Positions 16,115-24,560 of a stretch of DNA of 35,060 bases are shown here, in pieces. The notes under the pieces were generated by a model. The model ran no database searches. It worked only from the letters and a program-made list of their open reading frames with translations, and had not been told where the DNA came from. The translations under genes were made by a program, and so were the position numbers. Position 1 is the first letter of the stretch. Each line of letters begins with the position of its first letter. This DNA is from Chondrus crispus (lineage: Eukaryota > Rhodophyta > Florideophyceae > Gigartinales > Gigartinaceae), in NCBI RefSeq assembly GCF_000350225.1, contig NW_005178494.1, forward strand, positions 1-35,060, in the 5' to 3' direction.

Positions 16115-16696
16115 GTCTTGAAGTCGGAGAACGGCAATAGAGGTCAAAAGGCACCGTATTGCGTGGGCGTGCAATAAGGGGGCGTAAGGGATTGGGTTGC
16201 GTACAGTAAAGGGAAAAAAGGGGGGCGAGAGATTTGCAAACAGAAGAGAAAGGGCAAGGCACGCTGATCACCACCAACCACGCACGGGAGATAAAGCTGA
16301 GCTTGTAAGTTGAGAACAAAGAATGCAGAGATGTAGCCGTACCCACTATGCGGCAAGGAAAGAAACTCTTCTTTGCGACTTATTTGTGCCAGAACACGGA
16401 AACGGTTTCCCGGCAACTTTGGACACAATGGGCGAAAAAACAACACCGAAACACCAGGCTTTCCAGTACAGTAATAAGAAGAGCATTAAAAACAATAAAA
16501 ATATCACACGTTCGAAAATAGATCACTATGCACGAGCGGGGGCCACTGACCACAGGATACAAACGGAGAGTTGATTCTAATTAAATACGTAAATAATGTA
16601 TTTGACCAGGATGCAAAGAGGACAGCAGGGACACGTATAATTTTGTTCAAAAATGATGCAAAAATATAGCAGGGTCAACCGTACAAGTGTGTTTCG
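16115..16696. other. Upstream spacer of ParB-dioxygenase copy 2
   Basis: Noncoding. It contains a degenerate half-palindrome (GGCCACTGACCACAGG near 16541) related to blocks P1-P4. I see no clear TATA element. Confidence 0.4.
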
Positions 16697-17081
16697 AAAA
16701 GTGTGCAAATTTCTACAGCAAAGACGGTCTCTTACGACCCCACTGAACTGTGGCCACTGATCACAGCTCCCAACCTGCAAAATTTGCCACCAAATTTTGT
16801 GCAAAAATTTTATACAGCAATGACGGTGTCGTACGACACCCCCTGCCGGCCTGTGATCAGTGGCCACTGATCACAGCTCCCCACTGATCACAGCTCCCAA
16901 CCCTCAAAAAATTGCAAACAAATTTTGCAAATTTTATACAGCAATGACGGTGTCGTCCGACACCCCCTGCCAGCCTGTGATCAGTGGCCACTGATCACAG
17001 TGGCCACTGATCACAGGACGCAACCTCTTTGACGGTGTGGTAGCGTAAGGCAAGGTTCTTGTTGTATTTGCAGAGATTTCT
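16697..17081 (+). repeat. Palindromic block P3
   Basis: Three successive units, the first degenerate (half palindrome TGGCCACTGATCACAG). The others contain TGTCGTACGACA or TGTCGTCCGACA and the perfect 26-bp palindromes at 16851-16876 and 16975-17000, with an extra half to 17016. The ~50-bp right end (17033-17081) matches that of P1. The block lies between ParB-dioxygenase copy 2 and the Uma2 cassette. Confidence 0.85.
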
Positions 17082-17232
17082 GTGGTGCAAGATCGATACC
17101 GTCCGTTTACTGATGCCTATCGTGTCTCTACCTTATAAGGGAATGGGAGGGATCAGTGATACGGCGGTGAATAAAGATGATCTAATTGCGCTGTCATGCG
17201 TGTGCTATGTGTGCACCTATGGCTCTCACGAC

Positions 17233-17314
17233 ACTGACATAGCCAGTTTATCCCGAAACCTGGAGATCTTAAAAAATGTTAAAGAAGAATGTAGGGTCCA
17301 CTGCAAACGTTATG
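17233..17314 (+). repeat. 82-bp direct repeat, left copy (Uma2 cassette)
   Basis: It begins ACTGACATAGCC and ends CAAACGTTATG. It matches 18576-18657 over 82 bp with a single mismatch (AAGAAGAAT versus AAGAGGAAT) and no indel. The two copies are in the same orientation, 1343 bp apart, and enclose the Uma2 gene. Confidence 0.95.
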
Positions 17315-17594
17315 TTGGAAAACACGTGTTTTGGCAAAAGGCTAACATGTACATTCGAGTCACGACAACTTGTTTGTCTCAGTTGGCCTACGCATCCTGC
17401 TACTTTCCTAAAATCAAATCGCATTTCCTATTCATCCGCATACTTGCTTATACTATTTGCCTACTTCGCCGACCCTCCCCCACTTTTGTGAGTTTCCTTA
17501 TCTGTGCGGCTTGTTTCTTGATCTCTGCGGTGTCCCTGTGCTGCAGCTCGTATTCGATCACCTTAGTCTCGGCTTGCCCCTGTTTTATCCGCAC

Positions 17595-18473
17595 TTATGT
17601 CGTTTCGGCCGCGCTTATTCTGCATCTTTTCGTTTTCCAATCTGTCTTTCTGTGGTACATCAGCGAACTGCCACTGGCGCGAGTGGTTATAGTAGGATCG
17701 CCAGACGCTTGTCGGTCCCCGTCCTTGTCGCTTTGGCCATGAAGTTTACCCACAATGACGCAAGCATCTTTTCCACCAACTCCACCACGGTCGACAATAA
17801 CGTATTCTTCGATGTTGGCTCGGCGGTACGCTCTCCACTTACTGTCGAGGTCGACACTGCGAGTGGAGGGACTCGTGACCTCAAACACGAGTACCGGGGG
17901 ATCAACGTTTTTTCCAAACCTGATTGTCTTTGATTCCTCGCCTGCTGTGGACTCCATAGCTCTATCGTCACGATATTTGCCGATGGAGACGTCCGGCTCG
18001 CGTACCGTGTCCGATTTTCCGGAGGAACTAGACCCACCTGGCGAGGACGTAGGTGAGCCGGAGTCATCGAACACCTCACCGAACTGAGCCTCCAAAGCCC
18101 TCCTGCGACTCGGTATGTACACTTTTCCGCGTCCATAAATGGTTATGTACGCTTTCTTAGTGGCGTGAAGAACTTGAGCTTTGCTGATAATGTAGGACAC
18201 TATGCGTTCGTGCAAGTTATCGCCCATCCTTGGTGAGAAGACAAGCAGGCCGTCGACGAGGTCGTATTTCTCACGGTCACCTTGCGGAAGTTCGGCGTAC
18301 CGCGTAAACGTGCAGGGGGTAAGATGAAGGGCCCTGGGTTCTTCGTCGCTGTGGACCGAATGACCTCGTCGTTTTGCCACTTGTGCAGGACCTGGAAAAT
18401 CGGCAACAAGTTCGTCGACGATTGCAGACGGGGCGCTATTGTTGTCCTTCGTTATGGTTGAGGCCATGTCCAT
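17595..18473 (-). CDS. Uma2-family (DUF820) PD-(D/E)XK nuclease-like protein
   Basis: The 292-aa frame starts at an ATG, with another in-frame ATG two codons on. The pattern of the Uma2 restriction-endonuclease-like fold is present: an early FTRYAELPQGDREKYDLVDG (residues 56-75), REPDVSIG (158-165) with P160-D161, then VFEVTSPSTRSVDLDSK with E198 and K212, and WRAYRRANIEEYVIVD. This matches the family consensus PDv, EVlSpst, K and gv.EYwlvD. The family is abundant in cyanobacteria and other bacteria, often mobile, and generally of unproven function; cleavage of DNA is inferred. A Ser/Gly/Pro-rich insertion (136-157) and extended termini are unlike compact bacterial members. Finding it in a eukaryotic setting suggests transfer. 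A minus-strand TATA-like ATATAA lies near 18517-18523, about 45 bp from the start. Confidence 0.85.
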   Translation of the reverse strand: MDMASTITKDNNSAPSAIVDELVADFPGPAQVAKRRGHSVHSDEEPRALHLTPCTFTRYAELPQGDREKYDLVDGLLVFSPRMGDNLHERIVSYIISKAQVLHATKKAYITIYGRGKVYIPSRRRALEAQFGEVFDDSGSPTSSPGGSSSSGKSDTVREPDVSIGKYRDDRAMESTAGEESKTIRFGKNVDPPVLVFEVTSPSTRSVDLDSKWRAYRRANIEEYVIVDRGGVGGKDACVIVGKLHGQSDKDGDRQASGDPTITTRASGSSLMYHRKTDWKTKRCRISAAETT

Positions 18474-18515
18474 GCAGTGCCGTCGTTCCGTGCGGTCGAC
18501 ACGGGCTTTAGGGGT

Positions 18516-18523
18516 TATATAGA
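18516..18523 (-). promoter_or_regulatory. TATA-like element of the Uma2 gene
   Basis: GTTATATAGAA on the plus strand reads TTCTATATAAC on the minus strand, about 45 bp upstream of the ATG at 18473 and inside the direct-repeat-bounded cassette. The cassette would therefore carry its own promoter. Confidence 0.45.
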
Positions 18524-18575
18524 ATGGTTCTTGAAAGCTGGAAGACGCCAGGTAACTTGGATGATCACCAGGACG

Positions 18576-18657
18576 ACTGACATAGCCAGTTTATCCCGAA
18601 ACCTGGAGATCTTAAAAAATGTTAAAGAGGAATGTAGGGTCCACTGCAAACGTTATG
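18576..18657 (+). repeat. 82-bp direct repeat, right copy (Uma2 cassette)
   Basis: Same orientation and near-identical sequence to 17233-17314. It lies between the Uma2 promoter and palindromic block P4. Confidence 0.95.
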
Positions 18658-18689
18658 CTCTATACGAATGGCGAAGACAGGCTTGCCAC

Positions 18690-19010
18690 TATTTTTAAGC
18701 AAAGACGGTATCGGACGCCACCCCTCGCCGGCCCGGCTCCCAAATCTCAAAATTTGCACTTTTTACAGCAAGGACGGTGTCGTGCGACACCCCTCGCCGG
18801 GCTGTGATCAGTGGCCACTGATCACAGCTCCCACATCTCAAATTTTGCACATTTTCACGGCAAGGACGGTGTTGTACGACACCCCTGGCCAGCCTGCGAT
18901 CAGTTGCTACTGGTCACTGGATGCCACCGGTTCAAATACGCGTAAGCATTGCCTTTGATCACGATGCAAAATTTATACAGCAAGGACTGCGTCGCGCAAC
19001 CCTTAAAAGT
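18690..19010 (+). repeat. Palindromic block P4
   Basis: Four diverged units with ACAGCAAGGACGGTGTCGTG-type starts. Only the second keeps the perfect 26-bp palindrome (18802-18827). The third (around 18860-18920) and fourth (around 18960-19000) are degenerate. Orientation is as in P1-P3. Confidence 0.8.
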
Positions 19011-19735
19011 ATTCGAACCTGTCCTCCTTTTCTAGACAAAACCACCGGCCGCTGCGAACGCCCACGCCGAAACGGAGGCTCCGGCCGTCCCCAAAACGGG
19101 CCTATGCAGAGCCCTCCTTTGCCGTTTTGAAGGACATCATTACGCCTTCCGCCCATTCCCTTGTGTCCCCATCACCAGCCCGCGCCGCGGGCGATCAATT
19201 TTGCTTGCTGCTAAAGTCTCTGCATCCTCTTTACGGGCGCCATTGCCATGTAACCATGCTCAACCAACTTCATCCTTCCCCAGTCCACGATCACACCCCT
19301 TTCTCGATTTTCTTCCATTGTGCGATGAGATACAGTGTGCCTGTTTCTACAGCTTCCGACTCCGCGCCGCTGCCATCCCTGCTCTGATCACATCAGACTA
19401 AACTACGCCTTGGCGTCACACGGGGCGACTGGCCTCCATTCGCCAGGGTTTTGCAGTAAACAAAACAAAACAACGGCGCAATGAGGGCGGCGTATAGCCA
19501 ACTACAGTTCATGGATTTTCGGACAGTCAGAATCAGAATTAAGAGTGAAGAGGCAAGCGTCAAGGAGTGAAAGAGTTGAAAGAGTCAAAAGTGAGTCAAA
19601 AAGTCAAAAGCAGGGACGCAGGTTAGAAAGACGTCTGGAAAGTTTTTATTTGCGAAGCGAACTGTAGAATGCAAGTTACCCTAGGCCTACTACAACTCTT
19701 TCATCTCTCCGAAGACACAAGGAAATTTGAAGGAC
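19011..19735. other. Noncoding spacer
   Basis: No gene was recognised. A run of AGTCAAAA/AGAGT short repeats lies at about 19545-19610, near the 3' end of the recombinase gene. Confidence 0.4.
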
Positions 19736-21139
19736 TCAACCCAGAAAGTCGGCACACATCATGCTCCCGCTTTCATCATTGTCAGCATTCAGGTTCAGCA
19801 CTTTGTTGAGTTCCCTCGCAGAATCCTCAAATTCACTGCGGTCAACTCCAATGTAGGTGGTCATGAGTTGCTCTACAGAGGTATTCATGACTTTCCCAAG
19901 AAGCCGCAGAAAGGCGTCCTCGTCAAGATCTCTGAAGAGCCTCTTGTCCCGGTACGCCGCCATCATCATCGTCCCATAACTGCTCCTTAGGGACATCATG
20001 GTGATGTGGTTGAGATCCGGGAAATGGCACTTCAAAAAGTTCTTGAGGACCCGTGTGACCTGTGCCGTGCTGAGGAAATCACCATTTTCCGTGTGCATCA
20101 GCAGAGGCTTCGACGGATCCTCACCTTCCTCGACCTCCGTTCTTTGGATTATGATTTTCCTCGTGACTTGTTGATGAAATTTCACAAACTTGAAGGCTGA
20201 CTTGTGTACAAGGACGTTCGGAAAGTCAGCCTTCCTTTTCGTTTTTTCCACAGTGGTCCGCATTTCGAAGAAGTGCACCCTTGCAGCTTGTTCACTCATG
20301 TCGATCAGCTCATTCTCGTCAGGGCACTGAAGCGTAGTGTACACCTGCGGACGCTGACCGGCTGCTGAGAAAATGAGCATTAAGAGAAGGTTGATGGACC
20401 AATTTCTCATTAACTGTTGAGTATTCAAGCGCGCCAGAGCCTGCCCAGTGCCCTGAGAGCTTTTCGTGCTCAGAAACAAAGAGATTATTCCGTCCAAGTC
20501 GTTCTTCACAATCTTGAAGCATCGGCGAAAGTCTTCTTCCAGGAAAACGGTTCCTTCGGCGACACGCTCCTCGAGCTGCTTGCGGTGGTTGGCTCGAGAG
20601 CGTGCCAGGCTTTTCTGCGAGTTGTACACCTTTTGCAGCTTAAGCCTGGATCTGTCAGCCTCTGCGGTCAGGTGCACGTCACGGTCGGAGAAGAAGACCT
20701 TTGCATACTCTGCCGTCTTGCGGAGATGCAAGGCTTTGGTCATCACCGTTGTGCACTGGCCTTTGGCGTCGTAGTAATCGAGGAAGAGGTCAATCGAATC
20801 CCTATCGCATACCGCACGGTATAGGCTTCCGGGCTCCCAACAGGTCTTCACGTTCGTATGTCCGAGGACGATATGCAGACGGAGATACTGACCAACCACG
20901 GTGACCATCTGGAGAAAACTGCTTAAACTCCCACCGTTTCGGACTTTCCGGTCATACTCCGTCATGAAGATCTCCTGCACATCGCTGTTGTTGAACTGCG
21001 ACAAGGGAAGCGCGGAGTATGCCGGCTTCCCTTTTATCGCCGCGGAGTCGTCCTCCAGCGTCGCTTCTCGAGAGGTGAAGAAGTCGTGCTCTATAAAGCT
21101 TTCGGAGCTCGTCAACCCAGGCCTCCCGAATGGAGCCAT
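19736..21139 (-). CDS. Tyrosine recombinase (Crypton-like), catalytic part
   Basis: A 467-aa frame opens with an ATG at 21139. The tyrosine-recombinase core fold is seen as box I LIFSAAGQRPQVYTTL with R263, a beta-hairpin lysine region VEKTKRK (299-303), box II MMSLRSSYGTMMM with R385, and the terminal LGKVMNTSVEQLMTTYIG with candidate nucleophile Y429. The H of the usual HxxR is M here, and the H of the LGH motif is K, so activity is uncertain. Residues ~60-230 would be the core-binding helical domain. Eukaryotic recombinases of this sort define Crypton-type DNA transposons, which move by site-specific recombination without terminal inverted repeats. The true N terminus is probably the overlapping frame to 21758 (next entry). 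A single 1-base shift near 21070-21130 joins them into about 673 aa. Confidence 0.75.
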   Translation of the reverse strand: MAPFGRPGLTSSESFIEHDFFTSREATLEDDSAAIKGKPAYSALPLSQFNNSDVQEIFMTEYDRKVRNGGSLSSFLQMVTVVGQYLRLHIVLGHTNVKTCWEPGSLYRAVCDRDSIDLFLDYYDAKGQCTTVMTKALHLRKTAEYAKVFFSDRDVHLTAEADRSRLKLQKVYNSQKSLARSRANHRKQLEERVAEGTVFLEEDFRRCFKIVKNDLDGIISLFLSTKSSQGTGQALARLNTQQLMRNWSINLLLMLIFSAAGQRPQVYTTLQCPDENELIDMSEQAARVHFFEMRTTVEKTKRKADFPNVLVHKSAFKFVKFHQQVTRKIIIQRTEVEEGEDPSKPLLMHTENGDFLSTAQVTRVLKNFLKCHFPDLNHITMMSLRSSYGTMMMAAYRDKRLFRDLDEDAFLRLLGKVMNTSVEQLMTTYIGVDRSEFEDSARELNKVLNLNADNDESGSMMCADFLG

Positions 21140-21758
21140 TTTTCCGCTCGGCGACCGCCAGAGTCTTCTTCCTCTTCCGGCCCATAGTCAACTTCCTCTT
21201 GTTGACCTTCGGACACTTGCGGATAGACGACTTCCGTGCATCTACCATTGCACGGAGCCTTTCCGAGATTTGGTCGACTCTCACAGTCTTAAAGTCGAAA
21301 CAAACCTCTCCGTCTTTCCCACCTTCAGACTCATTGCCATTCGCGCAATCCCAGGATAGGTCGGCGTTAGCGTCGACGTCCACGATGGCGTCGGCGCCCG
21401 CGATGGCGTCGGCGTCGGCGTCGGCGTCGGTGCCGCCGCCAGTGCCGCTGCCGTTCGACAGCCCTTGGACATGACCATGAACCCCCTCCGTGCCTTCCGT
21501 GTCTTCCTCTTGCCCATCGCCACAGGAGGCGTTGGAGGGCTGAGGCTGGAACTGGACCTGGGCGGCATGCCCGAAATCCGTGTTCCGCGCCCCTGCAAAG
21601 GCAGCACCAGCCGGAGTAGCAGCACAGTGTTGCGCATCTTGGATCATTTCCAAACCCTCGCTGGCAGTCTGCAAAACCTCCTCCTCCTCCTCACCACCAA
21701 ACACGTTTACAATCACACCACCATCTCCACCATCTCCGACGTCATACTGATGAGACAT
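20952..21758 (-). CDS. N-terminal part of the tyrosine recombinase gene (frame-split)
   Basis: The ATG at 21758 (MSHQYDVGDGGD) opens a frame rich in acidic and small residues. It has an Ala-Asp repeat (from GTDADADADAIAGADA, coded by GCGTCG-type repeats at 21380-21430), then a basic cluster (KVNKRKL, GRKRKKTLA) suited to DNA binding or nuclear import. The frame degenerates after ~21090, where the recombinase frame becomes protein-like (SREATLEDDSAA). The most likely reading is one gene with a 1-nt frame error, not two overlapping genes. A palindromic TATA element lies ~115-155 bp upstream. Confidence 0.55.
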   Translation of the reverse strand: MSHQYDVGDGGDGGVIVNVFGGEEEEEVLQTASEGLEMIQDAQHCAATPAGAAFAGARNTDFGHAAQVQFQPQPSNASCGDGQEEDTEGTEGVHGHVQGLSNGSGTGGGTDADADADAIAGADAIVDVDANADLSWDCANGNESEGGKDGEVCFDFKTVRVDQISERLRAMVDARKSSIRKCPKVNKRKLTMGRKRKKTLAVAERKNGSIREAWVDELRKLYRARLLHLSRSDAGGRLRGDKREAGILRASLVAVQQQRCAGDLHDGV

Positions 21759-21868
21759 CTCCAAACTGGAGATGTCACTGTTTCTCCGACCCGAACTTGA
21801 AAAGGTAGTTGTTTGGGTTTTCTCGTACACCCTCGCACCACTGTTCAACCACACTGATGGCCTGACTG

Positions 21869-21912
21869 GTTCTATATAAATGAAGGCCTGACGGCCTCCA
21901 TTTATATAGAAC
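21869..21912. promoter_or_regulatory. Palindromic, potentially bidirectional TATA element
   Basis: Two 21-nt arms (left starts GTTCTATATAAATG, right ends CATTTATATAGAAC) pair at 19 of 21 positions around a 2-nt centre (GA). TATATAAA is thus presented on both strands. On the minus strand it is correctly placed for the ATG at 21758. On the plus strand it faces a small open frame from 21933 (105 codons, no recognised domain). Confidence 0.6.
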
Positions 21913-21932
21913 ACACTCACTCTACTGCGTTG

Positions 21933-22250
21933 ATGAAGAGACTGGGTGTAGCAGCTGCAGATGGGACCAATATTCGCTTCCGTAGGTTTCTAGAGTACAA
22001 TAAACGTCATTATCTGAGCATTCTCGACTATACTCTACACACAACCGTACAGAGGTTTCTCCTTTCAACAGGTTCGGGCTGCACAAAAACAAAATCATCA
22101 AGGCATGATGACTTGGAAAGTGTGGAACGCCGTGTAATCACTACTCTACGTGTCTTCATAAACCGAGAGAACCAAAAAAAGAAGAATCGAAAAGGAGACG
22201 GTTCCCTCCAATTCAACATAAACACGAACTACTACTACGTTATGCCCTAA
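21933..22250 (+). CDS. Possible small protein, 105 aa
   Basis: An ATG 25 bp past the palindromic TATA opens MKRLGVAAADGTN. The C-terminal half is Lys/Asn/Tyr-rich. No domain is recognised. It is listed only because of its promoter-proximal position; a chance frame is about as likely. Confidence 0.2.
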   Translation: MKRLGVAAADGTNIRFRRFLEYNKRHYLSILDYTLHTTVQRFLLSTGSGCTKTKSSRHDDLESVERRVITTLRVFINRENQKKKNRKGDGSLQFNINTNYYYVMP

Positions 22251-22740
22251 CCCTCCACTTTTCCCTCCATTCCTATGACAGCCTCCTACGAATGAGTGAA
22301 TTGGTAGTGAATTCTCTTGTCACATCCCCCTTCTTGCTTGTTGCCGCAAATTCGAGCATATCCCCGCGTACACATTATTTCTCTGTCTGATGTGCGCAAA
22401 ACAGTAACGGATGATAAGGAATAAGGAATGTAAGGGGGAAGATATGGGGAATATCTGTTTGGCGGGAAATGCAAGGAAAACGCGTGCGCGTCAAATTACG
22501 TTTGGCGGGATAAAGAAACGACTTAAATGAAGCGGTCGTCGAACGGGGCGACAGAGAGATATGCGAGAGATATGCGGCGAAAGCGGCGAGATATAAATGC
22601 GATGGAGCCGAGGGCAATGAGCAATGAAAAGGCCCAGGAATGAACGGCGACGAGGGCCTTTAGTGACCCAGCATGAATCAATGGACATCTAGGGCCCAGT
22701 GCGCAGGTGTAATGAGGTGTGCAGTTCTCGCAATTCTATG
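22251..22740. other. Noncoding spacer
   Basis: No gene was recognised. Short repeats such as GAGATATGCG (22556-22575) are the only structure noticed. Confidence 0.4.
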
Positions 22741-22990
22741 ACGTTGTAGTATATCTGTGTACAACGCCGGGGCCCGGTGTTGTACAGTACACAGATATAC
22801 ACCGCATACGGGACGTGCGCAGATACAGCAATGTACAGTACGTACTCGTACAATACCGTGCAGTACCGAACTGTGCGTAACGTAGTACCGTAAGTACTGT
22901 ACAGTAGTGCAGTAGTGTACAGTAGTGTACAGTAGTACGGTCCTGCTCCGCATCGCGTGGCACCGTACCGTAGCGTACGTACGAGTGCAC
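22741..22990. repeat. GTAC-rich island with a long hairpin
   Basis: The region is dense in GTAC, GTACAGTA and GTAGTGTACAGTA motifs. At 22749-22800 a long inverted repeat occurs: the left arm starts GTATATCTGTGTA and the right arm ends TACACAGATATAC, pairing over ~22 bp with a 5-nt bulge around a GGGGCCC-containing centre. Frames on either strand here show Tyr/Val/Cys periodicity from the repeat and are not called as genes. Confidence 0.75.
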
Positions 22991-23686
22991 GCACGAATAC
23001 ATTGTGTATCAAGACGAAAATGTTCGCCAGCGGTCATGCCTTCTCTCACAACGTTCCCAAAGCGCCCTCCCCCTCCCTGCCCACACAAAGAAAGAATGCG
23101 AGGACCAGGTCTGCCTGCACTGCAACAGCCGTCCGTGCGGCCTTCCTCCCTTTCCGCTTCCCCTACTTCCTAACCCCCCCTCAGCCTGTCAAGAAGACAA
23201 AACACGTGTCGACTGAGAGAACCTTTCTATCCTTCGCGGCGCGCTACAATATTTGCGTCGGCGAGCATTCGCGAGCACGACGGTGTACCAGACTTGTGAT
23301 TGTTGCGGGAAGGTACGTTGCTGGAGGTCAGTCCGCAAAACTCGTAGTGGAATATTTCAATCTCGGGGGTTGCTTTACGTCCAGCGAGTTTGTGAGCAAA
23401 GGGAAACAACAACGCGATATTTTACAGACAAACTTAGGAAATGGTCCTTTGAGCAGCGCATATGCTGAGTGGTGCGGCTTTCTGAACCAGAGCGCGAGTA
23501 TTACACGCATGAGACTCCTTGGACGCGTGCTCTAAAACATGGTAGTTTAGAGAACACTCATTGCCCGCGATTGCTGGCTTTTATTTTCACCTCGTGGGAT
23601 TGACTTCACTCATGTCGGGCTAACTTTTGCTACTTGAATCGCACTACTACTACTCGCTTTCATGTGCTTGAGGAGTGACCTTTCGT
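22991..23686. other. Spacer without a supported gene
   Basis: A plus-strand open frame crosses 22957-23535, but it starts within the GTAC repeat and has no recognisable domain or consistent composition. I do not call it. Confidence 0.4.
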
Positions 23687-24262
23687 TCATTTGTGCAGAC
23701 TTTGACTGCCAGAATGCAAACGTGCGAGACGAGAACTACGGCGCGGAGGCGTCCTTGCGCGGGCAAGACTTGGAGATAGTGCTTCAGGGGTTTGGGCACG
23801 GAGACGAGAAGCGGCGAGCGTATCCCTGCCGGACGGAGTCGGGGAGCATGTCACGATAGGCCGAGACGACGGGCCTAGAGGCGCCGGCGATTTGCCCGAG
23901 GGCGAGGTCGAGCTGTGAGTGCGGGTGGAGACTGCGCTGCTCTCCTGTGCGGGCTGCAGAGCCGGGTGTGGAAGCGTTGGGATGGGGTGCGTGCCGTGGT
24001 CTTCGCAGGAGGAGGCGGCGTGGTCCGAATGCAGCGATAGAAAGGCGGCGCGTACTTCGGCAGAGCGGATAAGGATGGGTGGCGGGCAAAAGTCGATCTC
24101 CGGGGATGAAGGCGGGGTGACACTTGGAGTGTCGGAGAGCTGTGACGACGCAGAATTCATCCTAGAAGAGAGAGAAACGGGAGAAGATGGATCTTCGAGA
24201 GAGGAGGGTGGAGACGGGATTACATCCGGAATTAGACGGTTCACGATCCTCGCTTTGTGCAT
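23687..24262 (-). CDS. Ser/Pro/Thr-rich hypothetical protein, 191 aa
   Basis: The frame is strongly biased to Ser, Pro and Thr (for example LSDTPSVTPPSSPEIDFCPP) with a basic C-terminal part (RTPPRRSSRLARL). Such disordered frames occur at the N terminus of retrotransposon gag-like proteins, but no capsid or zinc-knuckle motif is seen. No promoter was identified. It could equally be a chance frame in GC-rich DNA. Confidence 0.3.
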   Translation of the reverse strand: MHKARIVNRLIPDVIPSPPSSLEDPSSPVSLSSRMNSASSQLSDTPSVTPPSSPEIDFCPPPILIRSAEVRAAFLSLHSDHAASSCEDHGTHPIPTLPHPALQPAQESSAVSTRTHSSTSPSGKSPAPLGPSSRPIVTCSPTPSGRDTLAASRLRAQTPEALSPSLARARTPPRRSSRLARLHSGSQSLHK

Positions 24263-24386
24263 GATTGAGAGGTGTAGAAAGCGAGCTATGTGTGTGATCC
24301 AAACTCAAAAGACTACCACCACCGCGGTGAAAACTATTCCCGCATCGGCGTTCCACGCAGCCCTTCCCCACGATCAAAATCACGAC

Positions 24387-24560
24387 CTAATCCCCTTAAT
24401 CCCTTAATCACGCGAATCCCTTAATCCCGCTAATCTCCAAATCCTTCTAAAGCCTTACTCCCCGCTAATCCCCTAATCCTGCTAATCCCTTAATCCTGCT
24501 AATCCCCTAATCCCCTAAATCCCTAAATCCTGCGAATCCCGCGAATCCCGCGAATCCCTT
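24387..24560. repeat. Degenerate TAATCCC / GAATCCC array
   Basis: Runs of CTAATCCC, TTAATCCC and CGAATCCC form a 7-10 bp minisatellite ending in GCGAATCCCGCGAATCCC. Reverse-complemented it reads GGGATTA-type, resembling a degenerate telomere-like repeat. It directly abuts satellite copy A. A matching short run (28310-28338) abuts satellite copy B. Confidence 0.85.

Noticed and set aside
17059..17742. 227-aa plus-strand frame with hydrophobic segments
   Set aside because: It crosses the end of block P3 and the 82-bp repeat, and overlaps the Uma2 gene antisense. The domain evidence is on the other strand.
18925..18950. GGTTCAAATAC resembling a tRNA T-loop
   Set aside because: No acceptor, D or anticodon stem could be paired around it. 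It lies in a degenerate unit of block P4.
22689..23088. Tyr/Val/Cys-rich frames over the GTAC island
   Set aside because: All three minus frames are open only because the GTAC/GTA repeat avoids stops. Composition is repeat-driven.
22957..23535. 192-aa plus-strand frame
   Set aside because: It begins in the GTAC repeat, changes composition repeatedly and matches no motif I know. It is too weak to call a gene.
24387..24560. CRISPR-like array
   Set aside because: The units are 7-10 bp with no spacers of constant length. This is a minisatellite in a eukaryotic context.
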